Assembly (NCBI GenBank): GCA_035656415.1
Contig: DASRSM010000047.1
Span: 1 to 17,753, forward strand
From: JAFAHZ01 sp035656415
Lineage (GTDB): Bacteria > Vulcanimicrobiota > Vulcanimicrobiia > Vulcanimicrobiales > Vulcanimicrobiaceae
Direction: 5' to 3'
Length of the DNA: 17,753 bases
Shown here: piece by piece, positions 1 through 7,785 of the stretch
Position numbering within the stretch: position 1 is the first letter of the stretch
Layout: each line of letters opens with the position of its first letter
The notes under the pieces: model-generated
The model's input: only the letters and a program-made list of their open reading frames with translations
Database searches by the model: none
What the model was told of the DNA's origin: nothing
Position numbers and translations under genes: made by a program

Positions 1-14
1 GGGCGCAACCAAAT

Positions 15-1646
15 GTGGATCCCGCGCGGAGTAAAGGAAGCAGAACGCTGAGCGACCCTCGCATTGCCGCCATTCCGGACGTCCACGGTCACGCCAAAGG
101 CGAGCACCGTCCGTTTGCAGAGGAACGTCCGATCGCGTACACGCCCCGAATGCTCTTCCTGTGGTTCTATCACGCGTGCCGCCGTGGTTCGCCGCGCTTT
201 TTGATGGTGGCGGATCACGTCAACTACCTGACGTTTGAGGATCCGGGTGCGGTCAACACCGTCCGACGCGCGCTCAAGCTCGCGCATGCCGGCGATCTGT
301 ACGGTGCGGCCGAAACGGCCGGCGTTGACGTCGCGCATGCCGCGGTCGTTTCCGAAGGTTTGCGCAAAGGTATGCGTTTTTCGATCGGCGCCGAGGTCGA
401 TAACGATCCGCGCGCTAGACCGGACGCGCAAAACATCGTCGACGCCATGCGTCCGGACGGCATCGTTCGCACGGTACACTTCATCAACGTCGAACATCCC
501 GAGAAGGGCGCCGATTGGGCGTGGTCGTTCGATAACGACGAGTTCGCCCATCTCTACGACGTCGTGGGAATAGACCGGATCTGGGAACTCTACACCGCCA
601 AGCTCTTCGACGATCTCGAGAAACTGCCAGGAAACGTCGCCGGCCATTTTTACGGACCGGCGGTGTTCGGTCATTGGCCGGCGCAGAAAGCGCTCGAGGA
701 ATATGAGGACCGGCTTCTCGAGATCTGTCACGCGCGCGGAATGGCCATCGAGATCAACACGCGGTTTCTGTATCGCGAGAATCCCGAAGATCAGAAAAAG
801 AAATACCTGGAAGCCAACGCGCGGCTGATCCGTAAAGCGTCCGCTCGCGGTGTCGGCATCGCAATAGGTTCCGACGCCCACAGCCCCAAGGACCAGGGCC
901 ATGGTTTCGACACGATCCTCCGGATGCTCGATGAAGCGAAAGTCAACGAGGTCGTCTTTCCGGTGGGCGGACGGTTGGCGCGCGTAGCGCTGCGTGCCAC
1001 GCGCGAGCATCTCGAGGCGCAAGCGAAGAACCGTGAAACGTCGACGCCCGGTAGCAGCATTACGGGCTTCAGTCGAGCCGAGCTCGGTCTTCCCGAGGAA
1101 GCCGAACAGGTCGGAGGCCGGCGCGAAGGTCCGCGCGCGACGCGCGAAGCCGGGCCGAAAAAGCATCGCACCGCCGACGCGACGCGACCGGCCAAGCGCG
1201 AGCCGGCGGCGCATAGCACGAAGAGCACGTCGCGCCGCTCGCCGGAATCCTCGACGGAATCGAGCAAGGCAAAGGCGGCTCGCGTTCCCGCGAAGCCGGC
1301 TCCCGCGAAAGCGCCTCCCGCGAAAAAGGAGCCTAAGGTCAAACCGGCGCCGGCTGCAAAACCCGCCAAACCAGTTAAACCTGCCAAACCCGTTAAACCG
1401 GCCAAGCCCGCAAAGAAGCCCGCCACCCCTCCGCGCCCGAAGGCCGCCAAGAGCAAGCCTGCAACGAAACCGGCCGCACGTAAGCCGGCCGTAAAAAAGG
1501 CGCCGGCTAAAAAGACTGCGGTGAAATCGGCGGCGAAAAGCAAAAAGCTCGTCGCCAAACCGGCGGTCAAGAAACAAGTGAAAAAGGTCGCGAAGTTATC
1601 GAGTAAAGGGTCGGCAGCAAAGAAAAAGCCTGCCAAACGCCGCTAA
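15..1646 (+). CDS. PHP-domain hydrolase with histone H1-like Lys/Ala/Pro-rich C-terminal tail
   Basis: The N-terminal ~330 residues look like a PHP-type metal-dependent phosphoesterase. Visible motifs are an HxH pair (DVHGH, H24/H26), VADHVN (D67/H68), GAEVD, a TVHFI histidine, and the late GSDAHSP motif (D287/H289) typical of the histidinol-phosphatase/PolX-PHP superfamily. No substrate can be named. From about residue 345 the protein turns into a low-complexity tail, dense in K, A and P from about residue 415 to the end (543), including three KPAKP(V/A) units at residues 449-466. This tail is like histone H1 or AlgP-type bacterial tails and should be strongly basic and disordered, so DNA, RNA or polyphosphate binding is an inference. 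The start used is GTG at 15; the frame is open back to base 3, so the true start may lie outside the window. The HxH motif sits only about 22 residues in, so little can be missing. The EF-G-like gene follows after 35 nt on the same strand. Confidence 0.8.
   Translation: MDPARSKGSRTLSDPRIAAIPDVHGHAKGEHRPFAEERPIAYTPRMLFLWFYHACRRGSPRFLMVADHVNYLTFEDPGAVNTVRRALKLAHAGDLYGAAETAGVDVAHAAVVSEGLRKGMRFSIGAEVDNDPRARPDAQNIVDAMRPDGIVRTVHFINVEHPEKGADWAWSFDNDEFAHLYDVVGIDRIWELYTAKLFDDLEKLPGNVAGHFYGPAVFGHWPAQKALEEYEDRLLEICHARGMAIEINTRFLYRENPEDQKKKYLEANARLIRKASARGVGIAIGSDAHSPKDQGHGFDTILRMLDEAKVNEVVFPVGGRLARVALRATREHLEAQAKNRETSTPGSSITGFSRAELGLPEEAEQVGGRREGPRATREAGPKKHRTADATRPAKREPAAHSTKSTSRRSPESSTESSKAKAARVPAKPAPAKAPPAKKEPKVKPAPAAKPAKPVKPAKPVKPAKPAKKPATPPRPKAAKSKPATKPAARKPAVKKAPAKKTAVKSAAKSKKLVAKPAVKKQVKKVAKLSSKGSAAKKKPAKRR
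1359..1412 (+). repeat. Tandem 18-nt repeats coding KPAKP(V/A) in the basic tail
   Basis: Three consecutive 18-nt units encode K-P-A-K-P-V, K-P-A-K-P-V and K-P-A-K-P-A. They are degenerate at third positions (ccc/cct/ccg, gtt/gtt/gca), so selection is on the peptide rather than the DNA. They lie in the middle of the H1-like tail of the PHP protein. Confidence 0.85.
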
Positions 1647-1667
1647 AGTTCACGCAGCAAAAACCGT

Positions 1668-1681
1668 AGAGGAGAGTAGGG
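1668..1681 (+). promoter_or_regulatory. Strong ribosome binding site of the EF-G-like gene
   Basis: The sequence AGAGGAGAGTAGGG directly precedes the ATG at 1682. The purine-rich GAGGAG core is about 7 nt from the start. It is the clearest Shine-Dalgarno in the left block and supports the 1682 start. Confidence 0.75.
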
Positions 1682-3736
1682 ATGGCGGACATCGCTCGCC
1701 TACGTAATATCGCATTCGTCGGACCGCATCACGGCGGCAAGACGACGCTCGTCGAAGCAGTCCTCGCGCTTACCGGCGCCATCGGCCGGCGCGGAGCGAT
1801 CGCCGACGGAACTACCGTCACCGATCACGAGCCGGAAGACGTCGCCCATGCGCAGTCAACAACGGTAGCGTTCGCGCACACCACAGCCGATGAAATCGAC
1901 ATCACGATCGTCGACTGTCCCGGGTTCGTCGATTTCTTCGAAGAGGCACGCCTAGCGCTGACCGGTGTAGACGCGGCGGTGATCGTCGTCGAAGCCGATC
2001 CCGCCAGAGTCGTGCACACGCGCGCGATCATCGACCTTCTCGAATCCAAGAAAATGCCGCACCTGTTCGTCGTCAATAAGATGGACCGGCCCGGCGCGGA
2101 TTTCGCGGGCACGCTCGCCGCGCTGCAAGAGGCGTACGGACGCCACGTCGTCGCCGAGCAGTGGCCGATCGGGGGCTCCGAACAGTTCCGCGGTTACGTC
2201 GATCTCGCCGAGCTCAAGGCTCGCACATTCGACGCTCCTTCGACAAGCTCAGGACAGGCTGAACGCGACGACGCGATTCCCGGCGATTTACAGAACGAAG
2301 TCCAGCGCGCACGCGGAGAGTTGCTCGAAGCGATGGCCGACTTCGACGACCACTTGATGGAAGAGCTGCTCGAAGGCATCGATCCGCCGATGGACGAGGT
2401 CGAACGCGATCTCTGCAGCGAGTGCTCGCACGATCAAATCGTTCCGGTGCTCGTAGCCTCCGGCGTTTCGGGCGCCGGCGTCGCCGCGCTGGTTCGCGCG
2501 ATGGAAAAATGGTTTCCCTCGCCCGCCGACGGACCGCAAGTCGACGCCGAAGGACGGCCGATTGCGCCCGATCCATCCGGTCCGGTGGTCGCGCGGGTCA
2601 TCAAGACGTCGATTCATCCGCAGAGCGGAAAGCTGTCGATCGCGCGCATTATCAGCGGTACGGTCAAATCCGACGCGACGCTGACCAACGTCAGCAAAGA
2701 GGGCGAAAAAGTTCGCCTTGGCGGACTCTATCGTCTGCAAGGGAAGAAGCAAGAGGCAATTCCGGAGGCCGGTCCCGGAGCGATCGTCGCGTTCGCCCGT
2801 CTCGAATCCGTTTCGACCGGCGATACGCTAACCTCGAACGGACACAAAGTGCTGCTGCCGCGCGTCGCGGTTTCAGACCCGGTCTTCGCCGTCGCGATCA
2901 AGCCGAAAGAACGCATTGATGAAGCGAAGATCTCGCAGATGCTCGTGCGCATCGTCGACGAAGACCCCGCACTGCGTTTAGACCGGGCCGACGTGACGCA
3001 CGAGCTCCTGTTGCTGGGCTGCGGCGAACAGCACGTTTCGATCGCGGTCGAGCGCCTCGCCCGCAAGTACAAGGTTGAAGTCGACATGGCGCCGCCGACG
3101 ATTCCGTATTTGGAAACGATCACGGGCGGCACCGAGATCCACTCGCGGTACAAGCACCAAACGGGCGGACACGGACAGTTCGGCGACGTGTGGCTCCGCT
3201 TCGAACCGCGCGAGCGCGGTTCGGGCGTCACCTTCGAAGAGAAGATCGTCGGCGGCGTCGTCCCGCGACAGTTCATTCCCGCCGTCGAAAAGGGCGTGCG
3301 CGAAGCGCTGCTTCACGGAACCAGCGGTTATCCGGTAACGGACGTGCACGTCGTGCTCTTCGACGGACAATACCACGACGTCGACTCGAGCGAACAGTCG
3401 TTCAAGACCGCAGCCGGTATGGGCGTGCGCGAAGCGCTTCCTAAATGCAACCCGGCCGTGCTCGAGCCGATCGTGCACGTGAACGTCACCGTCCCGACGA
3501 CGTACACGTCGACCGTGATCCAACAAATTACCGGAAAGCGCGGACAGATTCTCGGAATGAATCCCGCCGATCGCATCGGCTACGACATCGTCGAAGCGTT
3601 CGTTCCGCAAGTCGAGCTTTCGCGCTACATCACCGAGCTTCGCACGGCGACGCAAGGGCTCGGCACGTACTCGTGGCGTCACGAGCGGTACGATCCGGTA
3701 CCTGGAAATCGCGTCGCGCCAAAGGCGGCTGTATGA
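1682..3736 (+). CDS. EF-G-like translational GTPase (EF-G-2 / TTHA1498 type)
   Basis: At 684 residues this is a full-length member of the EF-G superfamily. The P-loop is GPHHGGKT (14-21), G3 is DCPGF (78-82) and G4 is NKMD (132-135). Domain II and later conserved EF-G blocks follow, including YKHQTGGHGQFGDVWLRFEP and a domain IV/V with RGQILGMNP. True EF-G has DTPGH at G3, and that His triggers GTP hydrolysis on the ribosome. Here it is Phe82, and the switch I RGITI motif is not recognisable. Together with overall resemblance to Thermus EF-G-2 (TTHA1498, which has Tyr there), this places it in the EF-G-like/EF-G-2 group rather than canonical fusA; its cellular role is poorly defined. Residues ~185-195 (APSTSSGQAER) come from an inserted DNA repeat (see separate entry). 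The stop overlaps the next start as ATGA (3733-3736), suggesting translational coupling. Confidence 0.9.
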   Translation: MADIARLRNIAFVGPHHGGKTTLVEAVLALTGAIGRRGAIADGTTVTDHEPEDVAHAQSTTVAFAHTTADEIDITIVDCPGFVDFFEEARLALTGVDAAVIVVEADPARVVHTRAIIDLLESKKMPHLFVVNKMDRPGADFAGTLAALQEAYGRHVVAEQWPIGGSEQFRGYVDLAELKARTFDAPSTSSGQAERDDAIPGDLQNEVQRARGELLEAMADFDDHLMEELLEGIDPPMDEVERDLCSECSHDQIVPVLVASGVSGAGVAALVRAMEKWFPSPADGPQVDAEGRPIAPDPSGPVVARVIKTSIHPQSGKLSIARIISGTVKSDATLTNVSKEGEKVRLGGLYRLQGKKQEAIPEAGPGAIVAFARLESVSTGDTLTSNGHKVLLPRVAVSDPVFAVAIKPKERIDEAKISQMLVRIVDEDPALRLDRADVTHELLLLGCGEQHVSIAVERLARKYKVEVDMAPPTIPYLETITGGTEIHSRYKHQTGGHGQFGDVWLRFEPRERGSGVTFEEKIVGGVVPRQFIPAVEKGVREALLHGTSGYPVTDVHVVLFDGQYHDVDSSEQSFKTAAGMGVREALPKCNPAVLEPIVHVNVTVPTTYTSTVIQQITGKRGQILGMNPADRIGYDIVEAFVPQVELSRYITELRTATQGLGTYSWRHERYDPVPGNRVAPKAAV
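2237..2265 (+). repeat. Dispersed 'PELVEG/LSLSKE'-type repeat inserted in frame inside the EF-G-like gene
   Basis: The 29-nt stretch beginning CCTTCGACAAGCTCAGGACA reads PSTSSGQAE in the gene frame. On the opposite strand it reads CPELVEG in one frame and PVLSLSKE in another. From memory, this is the signature of a widespread dispersed repeat seen in several bacterial phyla. It falls where Thermus EF-G-2 has a charged, variable loop of the G' region, so the insertion appears tolerated and in frame. Confidence 0.7.
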
Positions 3737-5358
3737 AGCGGGCGCTGGCATGCGTCCTGGCCATCACCGCTTTGGCGGCGTGCAGCCGAGTATCTAGCGG
3801 CGGCGGGGGTCGCCTCCCCGGCACGGTTCCGGGGATTCTACGAGTCGCAATACAACAAGACGTTAAAAACCTCAACCCGCTTCTCAACTCGAACACCACC
3901 GACGGCTTCATCGACTTTCTGATGGACGAGCCGCTCTTATGGGCGGACGATAAAGGTAATCCCGTTCCCGCGCTCGCGATGGTAGTACCCGCGCAAGATA
4001 ACGGCGGCATCAGTTCGGACGGGCTCACCATCACCTACCATATGCGTAAGGACGCGAAGTGGAGCGACGGCGTGCCGGTGACGTCCAAAGACGTCAAGTG
4101 GTCGTGGCAAGCGATCATGAACCCCACCAACAACGTCGTCTCGCGCCACGGCTACGACTTCGTCAAGGGCGTCGATACGCCGGACAACTACACCGTGGTC
4201 GTTCACTTGAAGCAGCGGTTCGCGCCCTTCGTCAACACGTTCTTTGCGATGAGCGACCAGCCGATGCCGGTCGCACCGGCGCACGTTCTTTCGAAGTACT
4301 CCGACATCAATCAGGTTCCGTTCAACAACGAACCCAACGTCAGCGACGGCCCGTTCCGCTTTGCGGAATGGTCGCACGGCGACCACATCTCGCTCGTTCG
4401 AAACGATACCTTCTTCATGGGAACGCCGGCGCTTCGCCGAATCGAAATCAAGATCGTTCCCGACGAGAATACGACCGTCAATCTGCTCAAGACGCACGCG
4501 GTCGACTACATGTTCCAAGCTTCGCCCAATACGTATCCGGCGCTCAAGTCCGTGCAAGACATCAAGCTCGTGTTCGTGAACGTCAACGGCTACGAATACC
4601 TGACCATGAACACGACGCGTCCCAACGTGAACGATCCCGTCGTCCGCGAAGCGATTGCATATGCGATCGACAAGACGCAGATCGTCCAGACGCTCACGCA
4701 CGGCCAGATGAAAGAAGCCACCGAGGATATCCCGGATTGGATGTGGGCATTCGACCCGTCGGTGAAGTCGTATCCTCACGACCCGGAAAAAGCGCGCCAA
4801 CTGCTGCGAAGCGACGGCTGGGTCCCGGGCCCCGACGGCATCGTGCGCAAGAATGGCCAGCCGCTCATTCTCGTCACCGTTTCGAACAACTCAAATGCGA
4901 CCCGCCGCCAAGGCGTCGTCGAGCTCCAGCAGATGCTCCGTCAGATCGGCATCAACATGGAAATCAAGTATTATCCCGGCGAGCAGCTGTTCGCGCCCGC
5001 GGGGATGGGGGGAATCCTTCAGCTCGGCAAGTTCGACTTGTCGTGGGCAGGGTGGTACGCCGGCGTCGATCCCGACGACAGTTCGCAAATGATGTGCGAG
5101 AACGTGCCGCCGGGCGGATACAATTACTCGCGTTATTGCAATCAAGATATGCAGCGCGCCCAGACGACGGCCCTCGACGAGTACGGCCAGCAGGCGCGCA
5201 AGGGCGCGTACAGCAAGATTCAGCAGCTGCTGGCGCGCGACAATCCGTACGTCTTCTTCTGGTGGACGCGCCAGATGGAACCAATCAGTGTCGATTTCAA
5301 GGGTTTCGATCCCAACCCCGTCATCGAGTCCTGGAACGCGTGGCAATGGAGCATTTAG
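3733..5358 (+). CDS. ABC transporter substrate-binding lipoprotein, family 5 (peptide/nickel type)
   Basis: The 541-residue product starts with a lipoprotein signal peptide: MKR, a hydrophobic stretch, then lipobox LAAC with the lipidated Cys at position 17. A short Gly-rich linker (SSGGGG) follows, then a typical SBP_bac_5 fold: an N-terminal LRVAIQQDVKNLNPL block, the DGLTITYHMRKDAKWSDG.PVTSKDVKWSW block, and the C-terminal WYAGVDPDDSS and NYSRYCNQDM blocks. Members bind oligopeptides, nickel or sugars for import; the ligand cannot be read here. ATG 3733 is chosen over upstream in-frame codons because the signal peptide starts there, AAAGGCGG lies upstream, and it overlaps the previous stop by ATGA. 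No permease or ATPase genes occur in the window, so it is an orphan binding protein in this locus. Its stop overlaps the pyrE start. Confidence 0.92.
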   Translation: MKRALACVLAITALAACSRVSSGGGGRLPGTVPGILRVAIQQDVKNLNPLLNSNTTDGFIDFLMDEPLLWADDKGNPVPALAMVVPAQDNGGISSDGLTITYHMRKDAKWSDGVPVTSKDVKWSWQAIMNPTNNVVSRHGYDFVKGVDTPDNYTVVVHLKQRFAPFVNTFFAMSDQPMPVAPAHVLSKYSDINQVPFNNEPNVSDGPFRFAEWSHGDHISLVRNDTFFMGTPALRRIEIKIVPDENTTVNLLKTHAVDYMFQASPNTYPALKSVQDIKLVFVNVNGYEYLTMNTTRPNVNDPVVREAIAYAIDKTQIVQTLTHGQMKEATEDIPDWMWAFDPSVKSYPHDPEKARQLLRSDGWVPGPDGIVRKNGQPLILVTVSNNSNATRRQGVVELQQMLRQIGINMEIKYYPGEQLFAPAGMGGILQLGKFDLSWAGWYAGVDPDDSSQMMCENVPPGGYNYSRYCNQDMQRAQTTALDEYGQQARKGAYSKIQQLLARDNPYVFFWWTRQMEPISVDFKGFDPNPVIESWNAWQWSI

Positions 5359-5903
5359 GGAAACCCGATCGTCCCGCCGGCCCGCTGCCCGAGCTGATAT
5401 GGCTGCGTAAGATTATCGTGGAGCGCGCTCTCACGCGTGGAGATTACATTCTCGCGGGCGGCGTGCGCAGCGACTATTACATTGACAAGTTCAGCTTGTT
5501 CTCCGATCCGAACGTCTTGCGGCGCATCGCGCGCCTCTTTACGCCGATCATCGCCGAGATCAACCCCGACTTGATTGCCGGCACCGAACTCGGCGGCGTC
5601 GTGATCGCGACCGCGGTTTCGCAAATGTCGGGCGTCCCGATGATCGCGGTTCGAAAGAAACCCAAGGGCTACGGTGCATTTGCCAACGAGTACGTCGAGG
5701 GCCCGTACGAAAGCGGAGAATCCGCTTTGCTGCTCGAGGACGTCGTCACCAACGGGCGCGAACTCATGGCGGCGGCGGCGCGGCTCGAAGAGCTCGGCTT
5801 GCGCGTAACGCCGTGCGCGGTCGTCAGCCGCGGACTCGCACCGGTGCGATCCTTGATTCATTTCTCGCTGCCGCGTCCCGAGACGCCGCGCATGGAGAAC
5901 TGA
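5346..5903 (+). CDS. pyrE: Orotate phosphoribosyltransferase
   Basis: The 185-residue product catalyses, by homology, orotate + PRPP to OMP in pyrimidine synthesis. Recognisable blocks are TRGDYILAGGVRSDYYID (substrate loop), DLIAGTELGGVVIATAVS, the catalytic-loop RKKPKGYG, and the PRPP-binding motif LLLEDVVTNGREL; many PyrE proteins read VEDVVTTGGS at this site. Length matches the family. The start is ATG 5346, inside the end of the binding-protein gene (13-nt overlap); later in-frame starts would cut conserved sequence. The overlap suggests co-transcription, although no other pyr gene is present. Confidence 0.9.
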   Translation: MEHLGKPDRPAGPLPELIWLRKIIVERALTRGDYILAGGVRSDYYIDKFSLFSDPNVLRRIARLFTPIIAEINPDLIAGTELGGVVIATAVSQMSGVPMIAVRKKPKGYGAFANEYVEGPYESGESALLLEDVVTNGRELMAAAARLEELGLRVTPCAVVSRGLAPVRSLIHFSLPRPETPRMEN

Positions 5904-5925
5904 GGAACTCCCACTTCCGGCCGGC

Positions 5926-6939
5926 ATGGACTGGGAAGAACTGCTCGCGGAGTTTCGCTCGCTGGGCGGAGTTTTCGAAAACCTCCGTCTCGGTACGGGC
6001 GATTTGGGGCGCGGAGTCTTCGTCGTCGATCCGGCCAAACCGGCGCTGCTTCACGTATCGCGCAACCTCTTATTTCCGATCGACGACGTCGCGGTTTGCG
6101 GCGGTCATCTCAGGCTCAAGCCCGAAAGTGCGGCCGGTACGCGCGAACGCGCCTTTTTCGAAACGTATCAACGCTCCTTCGGATGGAGCGCCGGCCTTTT
6201 CGACGAGATCGAGCGGCAGCAGACCGAGTGGAACGCGCTTCCAATCGAAGTCAAGCGTTCGATCATCACGATGGGAGCGATCGGCGAGCCGGAGAAGCGC
6301 TTTCGCGAGCCGACGGTCGACGTTTGCCTCAACCAATACGTCGAAACGCGCGACCTCTATTTCGAGGGAAAGGCGTACATCGCGCCCGTGCTCGAGATCG
6401 TCAACCATTCCCCCCGGGGGCGCGACTACGGCTCCGACGACGGACTATCGATCGCGGGAACGTTCGAAAACGAGGTCCTTGCGCGCTATAACGTGCGCGA
6501 TGCGTGGGCGGTCGCGCTGCACTACGGGTTCGCGCACCGTTCGCCGTACGCGTACAGCTTGGCGATTGCCGTGGATATTTACGCCCGCAAACGTCTCGTC
6601 ATCGACCGCCAGGCGGGCGGCGTCCGGCAGATCGACGGCGTTCGGTTTCCGATACGCGAAGACGACGGCAACGTCGTCAAGTTGACCAACATGATGCTGG
6701 GCAACGCAAACGGCATGGATTTGCCGCGCGCCGTCTTTCGGAAGCTGATGAAGGACGACCTGACGCCCGCACAAGCCGACGAAGTTTTCGACGGGATCGC
6801 GTTCTACAACCGGGGACGGTTTCTCGACACGCTTACGGCACTCGAAAAATACGAGGGGAGTATCGTAAGCATGCTGCGATCGGCGGCGGTCCATCAACTG
6901 CACGCGCTGTCGGCGTGCGTCGGAGCCCGCGAGCTTTAA
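5926..6939 (+). CDS. SET-domain protein, RuBisCO-LSMT/SETD-like putative lysine methyltransferase
   Basis: This 337-residue protein carries hallmarks of the plant RuBisCO-methyltransferase/SETD3/SETD6 class of SET proteins. There is an N-terminal GRGVFVVDP segment, a long helical insert with WNALP (compare the iSET region), the pseudoknot motif IAPVLEIVNHS (N160-H161-S162), ENEVLARYNV (candidate catalytic Tyr), and HYGF (Y200-G201-F202). The C-terminal ~110 residues, helical with LTALEKYEGS, would correspond to the substrate-binding lobe. Expected activity is SAM-dependent lysine (or histidine) methylation of a protein; the substrate is unknown. The assignment rests on motif order read by eye, so remote relatives remain possible. 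It begins 22 nt after pyrE without a clear Shine-Dalgarno, and its stop overlaps the convergent MBL gene. Confidence 0.72.
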   Translation: MDWEELLAEFRSLGGVFENLRLGTGDLGRGVFVVDPAKPALLHVSRNLLFPIDDVAVCGGHLRLKPESAAGTRERAFFETYQRSFGWSAGLFDEIERQQTEWNALPIEVKRSIITMGAIGEPEKRFREPTVDVCLNQYVETRDLYFEGKAYIAPVLEIVNHSPRGRDYGSDDGLSIAGTFENEVLARYNVRDAWAVALHYGFAHRSPYAYSLAIAVDIYARKRLVIDRQAGGVRQIDGVRFPIREDDGNVVKLTNMMLGNANGMDLPRAVFRKLMKDDLTPAQADEVFDGIAFYNRGRFLDTLTALEKYEGSIVSMLRSAAVHQLHALSACVGAREL

Positions 6940-7709
6940 AGTGACAGCTCGATGCCGTCGTCGGCTATGCTGACGCGGCCTTTGAACGCACTTTGAGCCG
7001 CCTCGACCAACTCGTCGGGTGCGTACGTGCTTCCGTAATGCGTCAAGATCAGCCGTTGCGTTCCGGCACGCGCGGCCATTTGCCCCGCTTCTTCCGCCGT
7101 GAGGTGACCGCGTTGACCCTGCTCGACTCCCAAACCGATCGTCGCCTCGCAAAGAAACAGGGAGCAATCCCGTGCGAGCTCGACCACCTCGTCGCACGGC
7201 GCGGTATCGCTGGAATAGACGATGCTCGAATTTGCGCGGTCGGCGCGGACGGCAAAGGTGTCGATGTAGTGGCGCGTCTTGCAGAACGTGATCCGCATGT
7301 CCCGGATCTCTAACGGGACCGCCGGATCGTACTCGTGGACCTCAAACACCTCGTCGAGGAAATCCGCCGTCCCTTCGTTGGTGAACGCGCTTGCGATCGC
7401 TCGCAAAATCCGCGAGCCGCCGGGAGGCAGAAACAGCGGCATGCGTCCGTCGCGAAGCAGCGGCCCGTACTTGAGTCCGTACCGTAAGGGAATGAGATCC
7501 AGGAAGTGGTCGGCGTGCATGTGGGAGATGATCACCGCGTCGAGCTGCGGATAATCGATCGCCAGATGAAGGTTCCCCAACGCGCCGCTGCCGATGTCGA
7601 GAAGTACCGCAGCGTCGCGCGAGCGCAACAAATAGCTGCTGCAGGCGCGTCCCGGGCGCTGCACCGACGGGCTCGAACCCACCACTCGCATGCGAACGGT
7701 GGATGCCAT
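6936..7709 (-). CDS. MBL-fold metallohydrolase (RNase Z / YhfI-like)
   Basis: The 257-residue product has the full metallo-beta-lactamase signature: SHMHADH (H63, H65, D67, H68), a histidine in KTRHYIDT, the bridging Asp in YSSDTAP, and the final His in LTHYGS. The RPGRACSSYLL opening and length resemble the RNase Z-related phosphodiesterase/YhfI group. The exact substrate (tRNA 3' end, cyclic nucleotide or other phosphodiester) is not determinable. The start is placed at ATG 7709; ATG 7691 is also possible, and the frame stays open upstream to 7877 through the IS remnant, which I treat as non-coding for this gene. A GGTGAAAGG sequence lies about 18 nt upstream, a loose spacing. The 3' end overlaps the SET gene by 4 nt. 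Confidence 0.85.
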   Translation of the reverse strand: MASTVRMRVVGSSPSVQRPGRACSSYLLRSRDAAVLLDIGSGALGNLHLAIDYPQLDAVIISHMHADHFLDLIPLRYGLKYGPLLRDGRMPLFLPPGGSRILRAIASAFTNEGTADFLDEVFEVHEYDPAVPLEIRDMRITFCKTRHYIDTFAVRADRANSSIVYSSDTAPCDEVVELARDCSLFLCEATIGLGVEQGQRGHLTAEEAGQMAARAGTQRLILTHYGSTYAPDELVEAAQSAFKGRVSIADDGIELSL

Positions 7710-7747
7710 CACAGCCGCGATAACAACGCCCCTTTCACCTTCGGAGG

Positions 7748-7767
7748 CTCCGACTTTCAGGCCGGAG
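7748..7767 (+). repeat. Hairpin at the left flank of the tnpB remnant
   Basis: CTCCG at 7748-7752 pairs with CGGAG at 7763-7767; after an A/C mismatch, further pairing closes on a TTCA loop (7756-7759). It has the same TTCAGG loop and stem length as the right-end hairpin at 8070. It may be the left-end hairpin of this element, or the right end of another, lost IS605 copy. Confidence 0.55.
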
Positions 7768-7785
7768 TGGAAGCGCCACAGCACA

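Noticed and set aside
1359..1412. Short tandem repeats as a possible CRISPR array
   Set aside because: The units are contiguous 18-mers without spacers and keep the reading frame, so they are coding repeats.
791..1636. 281-codon open frame on the minus strand opposite the H1-like tail
   Set aside because: It reads as repetitive Ala/Gly/Phe/Leu sequence that is just the complement of the Lys/Ala/Pro codons of the plus-strand tail. The PHP motifs make the plus strand the coding one.
3445..3732. Upstream extension of the binding-protein frame
   Set aside because: It overlaps the conserved end of the EF-G-like gene and is Arg/His-rich. The lipoprotein signal peptide starts at 3733.
4059..5345. 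Upstream extension of the pyrE frame
   Set aside because: It lies wholly across the binding-protein gene, has shadow-like Arg/Ala composition, and PyrE homology begins only after 5346.
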